Source: Bacillus sp. FJAT-27264 (GTDB lineage Bacteria > Bacillota > Bacilli > Paenibacillales > Paenibacillaceae). Taken from it: a stretch of DNA of 64,000 bases. The position numbers were made by a program, and so were the translations under genes. Shown one piece after another: positions 52,519-63,500 of the stretch. Where the stretch lies: assembly GCF_001682855.1 (NCBI RefSeq), contig NZ_MAQW01000030.1, positions 117,275 through 181,274 on the forward strand, given 5' to 3'. The notes beneath the pieces are model-generated. The model worked only from the letters and a program-made list of their open reading frames with translations. It did no database searches and was not told the origin of the DNA. The first letter of the stretch is position 1. Each line of letters opens with the position of its first letter.

Positions 52519-53739
52519 ATGGATCTGAAGGAGCTGCGGCGGCAGCGGCGCGGCCAGTCCATGGGGAAAATGCTGCCCTATGCCGGATACATTATCCAGA
52601 GTGGTGTGGCCATGGTATTCCTCTTCATCGTGATCGCTTTCTCCGCTTGGTATACATCTCTGCTCCGGAACATTCCGGAGGGCGTTCCTATTCGCTGGAT
52701 CATGCTGGTACTGCTGCTGCCTGCGGCGGTGCACAGCAGCTTCCGGACTTATTTGCAAAGTCCGGATACTGTCTTCCTGCTGCCGCAGGGTCACCGGATG
52801 CGGGAATATTTTGCTCCGGCTTGGGTTAGCGGGAATGTGTGGAAGCTCCTGCGGCTGGCCTTTGTGCTGATAACGTTATGGCCGCTGTACATACGCACTG
52901 AAGACGCTCCCAAGCTGCTCGGGGCTACAGTGCTCTTATTGGCGGGAGTGAAGCTGCTGTCGAGCTTCGGCTGCTGGCGCGAGCTTGGCATGTTGTCGCG
53001 CCCTGCCTCCAGGTCGTTCGCCCTCCTGCGCTGGGCGGTTGGCGGTCTCGTGATCGCAGCCTGGCTTTGGCAGCCGTCTGGCCGGGCGTTGATTTTCATT
53101 GCGCTGCTGGCGGCGGCCTACCTTGCAGCGCTTGCCGTTCCGGGCCGCCACCGTGTGGCGTGGGAACGGCTCATTGCCACCGAGAAGAACCAGGGCGCTC
53201 GGGCGCTGATGATTCTCGGCTGGTTCGTGGACGTGCCTGGGCGCGAGCAGCGGGTTAACGCCCGTCGTTATCTCTCTAAATGGGGGAGCCGCTTGCCTTG
53301 GCGGCAGAATACAGCCTACCGTTTTCTGCTGACCAAGAGCTTTGCCCGCGGTGACATCTTCGCAATTGTGTTGCGGATCGCCGTGATTGCCCTGTTCCTG
53401 AACTGGTGGAACTATGCCAGCTATCTGGGCAGCGGGATTTACCTATTTTTCCTGTTCATTGTCGGCATTCAGTTGTCTGCATTGCGGAGGCTTCATAGCG
53501 AGTCCTTTTGGTTAATTGTGTATCCCCTGCCACAGGGCAGCAAGGCACAGAATTCGATTATGTTTATCTTCCGCGTCCAGCTTGCATTGGCTGTATTGTT
53601 ATGGCTGCCCTTCCTCAGGGGCATCGGGGAACAGCCAGGGCTGGTGGCCGGGAATCTGGTCGCCGGCGCGCTGTTGACTTACCTGTTTAAGGCTTACGCT
53701 TCCCGTAAAGAAGCTTCTCTGGATGACGAAGATTTATAG
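52519..53739 (+). CDS. ecsB: ABC transporter membrane subunit EcsB
   Basis: 406-residue membrane partner of EcsA with about ten predicted helices. Family marks are the basic N-terminus (LKELRRQRRGQSM), DTVFLLPQGHRMREYFAPAW (in part) near residue 80 and FLLTKSFARGDIFAIVLR. AAGGAGG lies about 8 bases before the ATG, inside the end of ecsA. The transported substrate of Ecs is not established. The third ecs gene of Bacillus (ecsC) is not adjacent here. A terminator follows about 70 bases later. Confidence 0.92.
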   Translation: MDLKELRRQRRGQSMGKMLPYAGYIIQSGVAMVFLFIVIAFSAWYTSLLRNIPEGVPIRWIMLVLLLPAAVHSSFRTYLQSPDTVFLLPQGHRMREYFAPAWVSGNVWKLLRLAFVLITLWPLYIRTEDAPKLLGATVLLLAGVKLLSSFGCWRELGMLSRPASRSFALLRWAVGGLVIAAWLWQPSGRALIFIALLAAAYLAALAVPGRHRVAWERLIATEKNQGARALMILGWFVDVPGREQRVNARRYLSKWGSRLPWRQNTAYRFLLTKSFARGDIFAIVLRIAVIALFLNWWNYASYLGSGIYLFFLFIVGIQLSALRRLHSESFWLIVYPLPQGSKAQNSIMFIFRVQLALAVLLWLPFLRGIGEQPGLVAGNLVAGALLTYLFKAYASRKEASLDDEDL

Positions 53740-53805
53740 CAGAAGGGGCTGTTCAGAAGTAGTTTTTCTAACGATCGGACACCGCTTCTTTCATTCTAAC
53801 GACAA

Positions 53806-53872
53806 AAAAAGTAAGCAGAGCAGTCATTTTTCCGTTATTGGAGAATCGCTGCTCTGCTTTTTTGATCCACTG
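53806..53872 (+). terminator. Terminator of the helicase-ecsAB operon
   Basis: AAGCAGAGCAG pairs with CTGCTCTGCTT across a 27-base loop, flanked by AAAAAAA and TTTTTT, so it may act in both directions. Confidence 0.78.
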
Positions 53873-54519
53873 TGGCTTGCTTCAACACGTTATGGGCAAG
53901 CGGAAGCCATCCGACGGGGGCGTCACTTTCTCTATGCCGCGAAGCAGAAATCGCCGGAAACCCCGGTTGTTCTTTAGTTGCCCAAACATACACTACGGTT
54001 CCGTCATTCGACGTACGGCCAAAGCTTACCCCCTTCACCGGCTCATAGCCTGCCGACAGATTTCAACCACTAGAAGAGGTATATTTACAATTCTCCTTCA
54101 CCAGTCATCTGAACAGTGTAAAAGAGGGGCCACCCGGCCACTAAGAGCATTTTTGTACCTTATTTTTCATTAATATAGGTAAATGAGTCAAATAAGGGTA
54201 TTATTGTATCTTATTTTTCGGAAAAGCAAGCTGGACGGGGTATACTGGAAAATTTAAGGTACAATATTGCACTTAATCTACTCTAACCCTCAGCTGTTGA
54301 CGATTTAAGGTACAAAAATGCCGCTAATTACACTTCGTTCCTTGCCCGTAGCGCTGCTTCTCAGCTCCGCCATTATCTATTTTTCGCATTATTTTTAAGC
54401 AGTTGGCCTTCTCTTCAATGAACACCTAGTTCGGGGACAGCCCATTCGCGTGAGGGGATCATGTCAAATAACGCCTTGACTTTATTTTTAAGCACAGCTA
54501 TAATCAACGCCAAGCCATA
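53873..54519. repeat. Gene-free region with nested inverted repeats (54147-54321)
   Basis: No supported gene in about 650 bases. GCATTTTTGTACCTTA (54147-54162) is exactly complementary to TAAGGTACAAAAATGC (54306-54321). Inside lie a diverged copy of each: GTATTATTGTATCTTATTTTTC (about 54198-54220) and TTTAAGGTACAATATTGC (about 54252-54270). The four copies are spaced about 51-54 bases apart as A-B-B'-A'. Possibly a palindromic genomic repeat of the host. Confidence 0.7.
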
Positions 54520-54787
54520 CAATCCCGGCTATGACCAGAGACATGATTCCATTAATCAAGCTGCACAGAGAGAGAAGCAACCGCTGCAAGCTTCTTCTGA
54601 TTGACGATGGAGTTACCCCTTTGTAGCCGTGATGTGGAACCTGAAGGCTCCGTGCCTGCGGAAGTATACATCACCGGACCATCTCCGTTACAAGATGCTG
54701 ATGAGGACCTGGCAAGTTGCGGGTCAAATTAGGGTGGAACCACGAGCTGAACGCACTCGTCCCTTGGGATGAGTGTTTTTTTGCGTT
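54520..54787 (+). ncRNA. T-box leader RNA of thrS
   Basis: The T-box signature AGGGTGGAACCACG is at 54731-54744. It is followed by a terminator hairpin (CACTCGTCCC/GGGATGAGTG, 54753-54786) with TTTTTTT. The leader has AGAGAGAG and paired GAAGC/GCTTC arms of stem I. A likely specifier codon is ACC (Thr) at 54615-54617 in GGAGTTACCCC. Uncharged tRNA-Thr should prevent termination and raise thrS. The 5' end is approximate. Confidence 0.92.
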
Positions 54788-54815
54788 CAATAATTCGTGG
54801 ATGGAGGCATAACAA

Positions 54816-56771
54816 ATGGTTAAAGTGATACTTCCGGACGGGTCTGTCCGGGCATACGAGAATGGCGTGACTGTAGAACAGATTGCAGGTTCCATCAGCC
54901 CCGCTCTGCGGAAATCGGCAGTTGCCGGCAAAGTGGATGGTGAATTGGTGGATCTCCGCACAGCGGTAGAGGCCGATAGCGGGATCGAGATTGTGACGCT
55001 GGAGAATGAGGAAGGACTGAAGATATACCGGCACAGCACAGCTCATCTCTTGGCTCAGGCACTGAAAAGAATATATGGGCAAAAGGCCGTCAAATTGGGC
55101 ATTGGTCCCGTTATCGAAGACGGATTCTATTACGATATCGACATGGAGAAATCTTTGTCTACAGACGATCTGAAAGTCATTGAGAAAGAAATGAGAAAGA
55201 TTATACAAGAAAATCTACCGATTACTCGCCGTGTAGTCAGCCGGGAAGAGGCGCTGGCCATATTCGGGGAACTGGAAGATCCCTACAAGCTGGAGTTGAT
55301 TCGTGACTTACCCGAAGATTCGGTCATCAGCATCTATGATCAGGGAGAATTCTTCGATCTCTGCCGGGGACCGCATCTGCCGTCGACTGGCAAGATCAAG
55401 GCGTTCAAGCTGCTGAGTGTAGCCGGTGCATACTGGCGGGGAGATTCCAATAACATCATGCTACAGCGCATATACGGCACAGCTTTTCCGAAGCAGAGTC
55501 AGTTGGATGAGCATCTGAACCTGCTGGAGGAAGCCAAGAAACGGGATCACCGCAAGCTGGGCAAAGAATTGGAATTGTTCATGTTCTCGGAAGAAGCGCC
55601 GGGCATGCCCTTCTTCCTGCCTAAAGGGATGATCATTCGTACAGAGCTGGAGGACTTCTCCCGTGAGCTGCAACGACAGGGCGGCTATGATGAAGTGCGT
55701 ACACCGTTTATGATGAACGTCCGGATGTGGGAGCAATCAGGGCACTGGGATCACTATAAGGACAATATGTACTTCACAGATGTAGACGATACGAAGTTCG
55801 CATTGAAGCCGATGAACTGTCCGGGTCACATGCTGATGTTCAAGAACAGCCGACATTCCTACCGGGAGCTTCCGATGCGTCTGGCCGAATTCGGCCAGGT
55901 TCACCGCCATGAATTCTCTGGCGCGCTGAATGGCATGATGCGGGTGCGCTCCTTCTGCCAGGACGATGCTCATCTGTTCGTACTCCCTTCCCAGATTGAG
56001 GAGGAGATCGCCGGTGTCATTGAACTCATTGACCATATTTATCAGGTCTTTGGTTTTCAGTACAGTATCGAGTTGTCTACTCGTCCAGAGGATTACATGG
56101 GCTCCGAGGAGCTGTGGGACGCGGCGGAGCAATCCCTGAAAAATGTGCTGGAGAAGCACGGCATTCAGTACCGGATCAACCCGGGGGACGGGGCATTCTA
56201 CGGACCGAAGATCGATTTCCACATTCTCGACGCGCTGAAGCGCAGCTGGCAGTGTGGAACCATTCAACTGGATTTCCAGATGCCAGAGAAGTTCGACCTC
56301 AATTACATTGGCGAAGATAACGGGAAGCATCGGCCAGTGGTCATCCACCGGGCAGTCTACGGCTCCATTGATCGCTTTATCGGGATATTAATAGAGCATT
56401 TCTCCGGGGCCTTCCCGGTATGGATATCACCTGTGCAGGTTCAGATCTTACCTGTTTCGGATAGGTACAGTGAATATGCTTCACAGGTGAGAAAGGTCTT
56501 GGAGGCAGCAGGTATTCGCACTGAAGTGGACTACCGCAGTGAGAAGCTGGGCTACAAAATCCGTGAAGCGCAAATGGCCAAGGTTCCGTACATGATCGTA
56601 CTGGGTGAGAGCGAGCAGGCCGGACAATCCATCTCACTCCGCAAGCGGGGGCAGGCTGAGACGGTCACTACAGATCTACAATCCTTCCTGGCAGTGATCA
56701 AGCAGGAGATTGCACTGAAGTCTCTTGAATTTCTTGATGACAATTATGCGATAGCAATACCACAAGCTTAA
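54816..56771 (+). CDS. thrS: Threonyl-tRNA synthetase
   Basis: 651-residue class II synthetase that charges tRNA-Thr and edits mis-charged Ser. N-terminal TGS domain (VKVILPDGSVRAYENGV), then the editing domain with HSTAHLLAQALKR (zinc-type HxxxH) and FYYDIDMEKSLS. The catalytic core has motif 2 RLAEFGQVHRHEFSGALNGMMRVR (in part), the zinc Cys in KPMNCPGHMLMF and motif 3 VIHRAVYGSIDRFIGILIEH (in part). The anticodon domain is at the C-terminus (PVWISPVQVQILPV). ATGGAGGC precedes the ATG. Control is by the T-box upstream; a terminator follows. Confidence 0.98.
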   Translation: MVKVILPDGSVRAYENGVTVEQIAGSISPALRKSAVAGKVDGELVDLRTAVEADSGIEIVTLENEEGLKIYRHSTAHLLAQALKRIYGQKAVKLGIGPVIEDGFYYDIDMEKSLSTDDLKVIEKEMRKIIQENLPITRRVVSREEALAIFGELEDPYKLELIRDLPEDSVISIYDQGEFFDLCRGPHLPSTGKIKAFKLLSVAGAYWRGDSNNIMLQRIYGTAFPKQSQLDEHLNLLEEAKKRDHRKLGKELELFMFSEEAPGMPFFLPKGMIIRTELEDFSRELQRQGGYDEVRTPFMMNVRMWEQSGHWDHYKDNMYFTDVDDTKFALKPMNCPGHMLMFKNSRHSYRELPMRLAEFGQVHRHEFSGALNGMMRVRSFCQDDAHLFVLPSQIEEEIAGVIELIDHIYQVFGFQYSIELSTRPEDYMGSEELWDAAEQSLKNVLEKHGIQYRINPGDGAFYGPKIDFHILDALKRSWQCGTIQLDFQMPEKFDLNYIGEDNGKHRPVVIHRAVYGSIDRFIGILIEHFSGAFPVWISPVQVQILPVSDRYSEYASQVRKVLEAAGIRTEVDYRSEKLGYKIREAQMAKVPYMIVLGESEQAGQSISLRKRGQAETVTTDLQSFLAVIKQEIALKSLEFLDDNYAIAIPQA

Positions 56772-56783
56772 GATAACTAATGA

Positions 56784-56823
56784 AGAGAGCGTCAGGCGGA
56801 TTCCGTCAGGCGCTCTTTTTTCT
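56784..56823 (+). terminator. Terminator of thrS
   Basis: AGAGCG outer stem with CGCTCT and an inner CGG/CCG stem flanked by matching TCAGG, followed by TTTTTTC. Confidence 0.85.
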
Positions 56824-56894
56824 CCGGTAAAACAATACTGACAATAAAATTAGATGCGGTCAGCTCCCTGCATGTGATTCCCAAGAATGCCGGC

Positions 56895-57257
56895 CTAGCT
56901 CCGAGGTTTATATGCAATCCCATCGATCATGCACAGACAGGATGAATTCACAAACTTACTGGTGGTGGTCATTCTTGCCGGAAACGTCTCATTATCAAAG
57001 TAAGTGCGAAATACGTCGCGGGCGACGGAGAAATGCTCGATATCCCGCAGATACAGGTTGATTTGCACAAGATCGCCAAGTCTGGCTCCTGCGGCATGCA
57101 GGGTGGTCTTGAGATTCTCGAAGCTCTGCACCATCTGGAAGGCGATATCGTCCCGCTCGTGTCCTCCTGAATGATGGGCAAGAAAGATGAAATCTCCGGC
57201 AGCGGTGAAAGCAGAGCAGGTATCATCCCCGTAATGGTTGGATAAGCGCGTAATCAT
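56895..57257 (-). CDS. RidA/YjgF-family protein
   Basis: 120-residue trimer-forming protein of the Rid family. Archetypal RidA deaminates reactive enamines/imines from amino-acid metabolism. Family marks are GDFIFLAHHSGG, FENLKTTLHAAGARLGDLVQINLYL (in part) and the PAR motif FPARMTTTSKFV, in which the substrate-binding Arg sits. The sequence is diverged from classic RidA at the C-terminus (SSCLCMIDGIAYKPRS), so it may belong to another Rid subgroup with a different role. A GAGGAAAA site precedes the ATG. It stands alone. Confidence 0.88.
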   Translation of the reverse strand: MITRLSNHYGDDTCSAFTAAGDFIFLAHHSGGHERDDIAFQMVQSFENLKTTLHAAGARLGDLVQINLYLRDIEHFSVARDVFRTYFDNETFPARMTTTSKFVNSSCLCMIDGIAYKPRS

Positions 57258-57459
57258 TTATTTTCCTCGCTATCTATTATGTAATTTCTCATCCATTATA
57301 CCAAACATACGTTCCTAAATCTATGATTCATAGTACCTTCTTTCAGACCGCCGTAAATCCTGATTAATTGTTAATTTCGCAAAAACGGTGCAGATGATTT
57401 AAAAAATGAGGCCTGTCTTTTACCAATCGTCTCCAGCATAATAAGCCTGAGCTTAAATT

Positions 57460-57473
57460 TGTATACGCTTCCA
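57460..57473 (+). promoter_or_regulatory. cre-like site before the GH3/GH30 gene
   Basis: TGTATACGCTTCCA differs from TGNAANCGNWNNCW at one position, 57 bases before the GTG start. No clear -35/-10 pair was found around it. Confidence 0.45.
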
Positions 57474-57530
57474 GGTGGAAGTGCGCACTAATTTTCGTAC
57501 CAAACAACAACATTGGGGGAGGATTCAGGC

Positions 57531-60500
57531 GTGAAAAGAAGATTGTCCATTTTTTTGGTAATGCTTTTGCTGTCTTCGGTGGTTTTGGATGTGCTGGGGG
57601 CAGGCGTGGCAAGTGCCGCAAGTGATGAGACAGGACTTCCGGTATACTATGATGCGAGGAAAAGCGTGGATGAACGCACAGCCGACTTGCTGTCCCGCAT
57701 GACACTGGACGAGAAGATCGGGCAGATGATTCAAGCTGAGAGAGCCTCGGTAACACCTGAGGAAGTGATGGAGTATAGACTGGGCTCTGTCCTCAGTGGC
57801 GGCGGCTCTTTTCCGAATGGAAAAGAAAGCGACAGCACCCCGGATCACTGGAGAGCGCTGATCGACGGATATCAGGATGGCGCGTTGTCGACACGGCTGG
57901 GTATTCCCCTGCTGTATGGCGTCGATGCAGTGCATGGACATAACAATCTCATAGGGGCTACGCTGTTCCCTCACAACATCGGGCTGGGGGCAGCGAATGA
58001 TCTTGAACTGACTGAGAAGATCGGGGCAGCTGCTGCAAGGGAAGTGGCGGCGGCCGGAGCGAACTGGACCTTTGCACCAACAATGGCCTCTCCTTACAAC
58101 GTTAGATGGGGGCGCACATACGAAGGCTTCAGCGACAATCAAGAGGTTACTGCCAAGCTTGGGGCGGCTTATATTCTGGGATTGCAGGGACGAACACCTG
58201 CGGAATTAGCCGGTTCAGATACCATAACTGGTACTGCCAAGCATTATTTAGGTGAGGGTTACACGGACAATGGAGTAAACCAGGGTGATACTACTCACTA
58301 CACCGAAGAGGAAATTATCAAGAAGGATCTGAAAGTATACGAGGTTGCAGTGAACGCGGGTGTGCAGACTGTAATGGCATCGTATCACAGCATTAACGGT
58401 CTGAAGATGCATGCTAACCAGCATCTGCTCACAGATGTTTTGAAGGGCGACAAGAAGAACGGAGGCCTGGGCTTTACAGGGTTTGTTGTTTCTGACTATA
58501 ACGCTGTACAGCAAATTACGCGGGATAGTGACGGGAATCCGGTCAGCGGATTGAAAAATCAGCTTGCCGCATCTATCAATGCGGGGGTTGATATGTTCAT
58601 GCTGACAGCAGACTGGAAAGTCAGTCTGAAGCATATCAAGGATCTTGTAGGTGAAGGCAGAGTCAAGGAGGGGCGCATTACTGATGCTGCAGAGCGGATT
58701 ATTCGGGTGAAAATCGCGTCCGGACTGTTCGAGCATCCGAAGAGTGAATCTGATCTGGCGAGTGCCTTCGGCTCCGCGGAGAACCGGACACTGGCGCGCC
58801 AATCGGTAGCGGAATCACTGGTGCTATTGAAGAACGATAAGGTGAACGGCAAGCCGATTCTGTCCCAGCTAGGCGGGATGAAGAAGATTTTTGTCGCCGG
58901 GAAGAATGCGGATGATCTTGGTAATCAGGCTGGTGGCTGGTCGATTACCTGGCAGGGGAAATCCGGAAAGATCACGGAAGGAACCACCATTCTGGAAGGC
59001 ATCAAGGATGTGGTCTCCCCGTCCGCAAGCGTTACGTATAACAAAAATGGACGCGGTGCCGCAGGCCATGATGTGGCTATCGCTGTAATTGGCGAAACTC
59101 CATATGCTGAGAGCGCCGGGGACCGTACGAATCTGAACCTGGATGAGCAGGATCTGGCAACGGTGGCCAACATTCGGGCTGCTGATCCTAATATTCCGAT
59201 TATTGTGGTGCTCGTCTCCGGACGTCCGATGACAATCGCTCCGCAGTTGAAGGATTGGGACGCACTCGTCGCGGCCTGGCTGCCAGGTACAGAGGGAGCA
59301 GGGGTTGCCGATGTGCTGTTCGGCGACAAGGAATTTAAGGGCAAGAATCCGATCCGCTGGCCATTCACACTGGACCAATATCCGGTGAATAACGAGAGTG
59401 AGAATGTCTTGTTCAAGACTGGTTATGGTTTGACTAAAAATGAAGAGACACCCGTTCTGCCGGAAGGACCGGTAGTCCAGGAACCGTCACATCTCATTCC
59501 AGGGAAAATTGAGGCTGAAGATTTCAGCGCCAAGAGCGCAGGTCTGCAAACCCAAGAGACACAGGATGTAGGCGGAGGACTCAATGTTGGCTACACCGCA
59601 GCAGGGGAGTGGCTGGACTATAATGTCAACGTGGCTGAAGCAGGCACCTATCGGGTGGATTTCCGGTATGCAGTTAATGGCAACCCTACGGGCATCAGGG
59701 TCAAATCTGCAGAAGGGAAGACACTAGGCACCTTAAACGTAACATCGACAGGAGGCTGGCAGAATTGGCAGACTCAAGCGGTGGATAATGTAGTCTTCCA
59801 CAAGGCAGGCTTGCAAAAAATCCGTCTTGAATTTACCAGCGGCAACATCAACCTGAACTGGGTTCAATTCACCCGGACTGGGGATGTCTCCACCGAAGAA
59901 CCGAACCCGGGCGGTGGCGGGGAAGTGGTTCAAGAGAACGTCATTAAGCAGGAGGCAGTCAGTTCCTGGGTCTCTAGAGAACGTGATCCATCTGACCGGA
60001 AATGGTATTATGCCGACCGCTATCAGGAGGGTGATGCCAAGCTGGAGCAGCAGAAACCGCTGAATATTGCCCTGCCCAACAATGTGGAAGGCACATCCAT
60101 TCACATTGATCCGGACAAGAAATATCAGTCGATTCTGGGTATTGGAACCTCGATGGAGGAATCGACCGTCAACAATCTGGCCAAGATGTCTCCGGCCAAG
60201 CAGGATGAGCTGCTTCGCCAGATGATCGATCCGAAGGACGGAATCGGCATGAGTATGCTGCGCCTGACGATCGGGACGGCCGATTTTACAGATAAAGAAT
60301 TTTACAGCTATAACGATATGCCGCCAGGACAAACAGATCTCAATCTGGAGCATTTCTCGATCCAGAAGGATATTGATTACCACATCATCAGCACCGTGAA
60401 AAAAATTCAGAGCATCAACCCGGACATTAAGTTTTTTGCTTCTCCATGGAGCCCACCGGGTTGGATGAAAACAACGGACAGCATGATCAAGGGGCAAGTG

Positions 60501-63500
60501 AAGGAAGAGTATTTGCCAGTACTGGCCAAATATTATGTGAGATTCCTGCAGGAATACGCGAAGCTCGGCATTACCTTTGAGGGAATGACCATGCAGAATG
60601 AACCTTTGCTGGAGATTGAGTACCCTAGTACCAGAATGTCCTGGGAACAGCAGTCCCGGCTCGCCAAGCTGTTACGTGCTGAACTGGATGCTGCCGGATT
60701 CACGTATGTGAAGCTGTGGACCTTTGACCACAACCCAGGTGATACGATGGCATATCCGGCACAGATTCTCGGGAATAAGGAAGAGGGAGCCTATGATGCC
60801 GTGGATGGTACAGCGTTCCATGATTACGGAGGCGATCTTGGGCTGATGACCCAGCTTCATGACCTGTATCCTGAGAAGCATGTCTACCTGACCGAACGTG
60901 CTGTATGGGGGACGTCAGGTGCTGACCGGATGGCCCAGTATTTCCGCAATTGGGCCCGCAGCTACAACTCCTGGGTAGCGATGCTGGACAGCGATATCGC
61001 TTCCCACCAATGGACGGGAATTCCCGATCCTACGCCGATTGTGCAAGATTCATCCGACCGCAACAATTACTGGCTGCTGCCGGAATATTATCTGATGGGC
61101 CAGTATACCAAGTTCGTCAAGCCAGGTTATGTGCGGATTGATAGTGACTATGGCTCAAGCAGTACTATAACCAACGTGGCATTTGCAAGCCCGGATGGCA
61201 AAGAAATCGTAACCGTGGTGATCAATCAGACGAATGAAGCACAGCATTTCAAGCTGCTTGCTGACGGTACACAGATTACTGCAGTGCTACCGGCCAAATC
61301 GGTTGGAACGTATACATGGGAACGTGTGAGTGGGATCAAGAAGGTGCCCGGCACTTGGAATGCTGTTGATTTTGATGTTGCCGAGGGCCAATACACCAAG
61401 CATGACAATGGATACATTTCCGGACTTTCAGAAGGTACTTCTTCCTTCGACTATGTAGTGAATGTACAGGAAAGCGGAAGCTATGTCCTGAATTTTGAAC
61501 ACAGCTTTACCGGCACTGCCGGAGCTGGTCAGCAAGTGGAGATTCTTGAAGACCAGAAGCCTGTTGGAGTCATTCACTTGACCAAGCAGACTGCGGGTGA
61601 AGAGGATTTTGCCGCAAACCGCACGATTCTAGCACTGGATAAAGGGACTCATAAGCTTACGATGAAAACCACTGGCAAGGGCTATAATATTAAATCGCTG
61701 ACTCTTGCAAAAGCGTCTGCTGAAGCAAATAACCTGCCGGGCATCCTTCCTGCCGCAAATTTTACCGAATCCTCCGGTGTCCTGGTGAAGGACGAAGCGG
61801 TTGGATTTACCGGCAATGGCGATTGGGCGAAATATAAGGTCAACGTCCCAGAGGCCGGCAGCTATCCGTTGCTGCTTTCCTATGCCACTGCCAATAACGG
61901 CGCCGGGCTCGAACTGCTCGCAGGTGAGGGAGACAGTACTGTGACCGCAGCGACCTACGGTTTGCCGGGTACGGGCGGATGGAGCAACTGGCAATCCTTC
62001 CAAGGTGCCGTGACTCTCCCCGCAGGGGATCAGATCTTGACGCTAAAAGTAACAGGGGAAGGGTTCCAGCTTAAATCACTGGTAATCGGCCCTGCGCTTC
62101 AATCGGACACGATCCTCACTGAAGGCCAGGAGGATGGAGCCGAAGTGTTAGTTACTCTGCTCAACGAAAAATATGCACCAGTACTGGATGCAGCATATTG
62201 GAATGTTGCAGATTATGCTGGCACCGTAGTAAACAGTGTGTACCGAGTAGACGATCACACAGCTAAAGTCGTGCTGGAAGGTACGCGTAGCGTTGATTTT
62301 GACAGAGATCGTGTACTGACTGTTACGGCTGATGTATATCAGACCGAGTCACAGAAAGCTTATGGCCATGTGAAGCTTCTCAAAGTACCTGTCACCGTAA
62401 AGGCAGTGAACGATGAGGAGAGCATTACGCTTACGCCATCCATTCTGCCTTATAACGTGAAGGGACAGGAAATCATCATTTCTCTGACCGGGGGAACGTT
62501 CATCCCTGAATATCTTCAAGACATTACCGTGTCTGGAACGGCAAAAGATCAGGGGCATGTCTCTATTGCTTCGGCGGTTCTGATCAATCCGGTTCAAGTG
62601 AAGCTGACGCTGGCCTGGGATGGGCAGCCGTATTATAGCGAATTGAAGCTGAAGGTGAACGTGCCAACCAGCGCTTACGCTGATTCTGAAGGCGGCGGCA
62701 CGCTGACGGCGGAAGCTGCGCTGGCGGGAACGACCCGTGCGGTTGCGCCTACCAATCTTTTGGAGCTGAGTTCGCTGGATCAATTCTACCGCCTGCAAGG
62801 GATGACAGCGAGTGGTGGAGGCAGCGGAGCCAAGCTAACTGGCATTCATGCCGGGGATAGCGTGGACTATTGGGTGAATGTACCGGAGGATGGCGACTAT
62901 GCGGTAACGCTGACAGCGACATCCACAGGTGCAGCGTCACAGGGGATTATTTTCAAAACCGAAACAGGTCAAACCTTGAAAACAGTAGATGTACCGAATC
63001 TCTATTCGCAAACAGTCGGCATTCGTGCAGTTCTTCCGTTGAAGAGCGGCGAGCAGAAGCTGCGTCTGCAAGCAGGTTCGGGCGGATATGAACTCAGCGG
63101 CATCGCGGTAGAAGAATATGTACCGGATGTCATGGACAGCAGCAGGTTCATTAAAGTTGAAGCTGAAAACTATTATAATGCTGCAACAAACGGGATTCAG
63201 AGCAATTTGAAGGACGGCACTTTGGAATTTAAAAATATTGGATTTACTTCATCCGGCGGTTCTTTTGATTATAAGCTGAGCGTTGCTGAAGCCGGATTAT
63301 ACAAAATCATTTATCGTTATGCCACCACAGAAGGCGGCGTAAGTGCGACCCTGTCCGCGAACGGTAACAAGCTGCTGGATGCAGCCATGCCCGCAACAGG
63401 CAACTGGGACTCATACAGTGAGGCTGGTGGCGTTGTCCGGCTTGCACAGGGAGAACAGACTCTGCGGATCACGCTAAACAACAACGGGGCGAACCTGAAT

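Noticed and set aside
53723-54173. Short frames between ecsB and thrS
   Set aside because: They cross the ecsAB terminator or the repeat region and have no ribosome sites or known domains.
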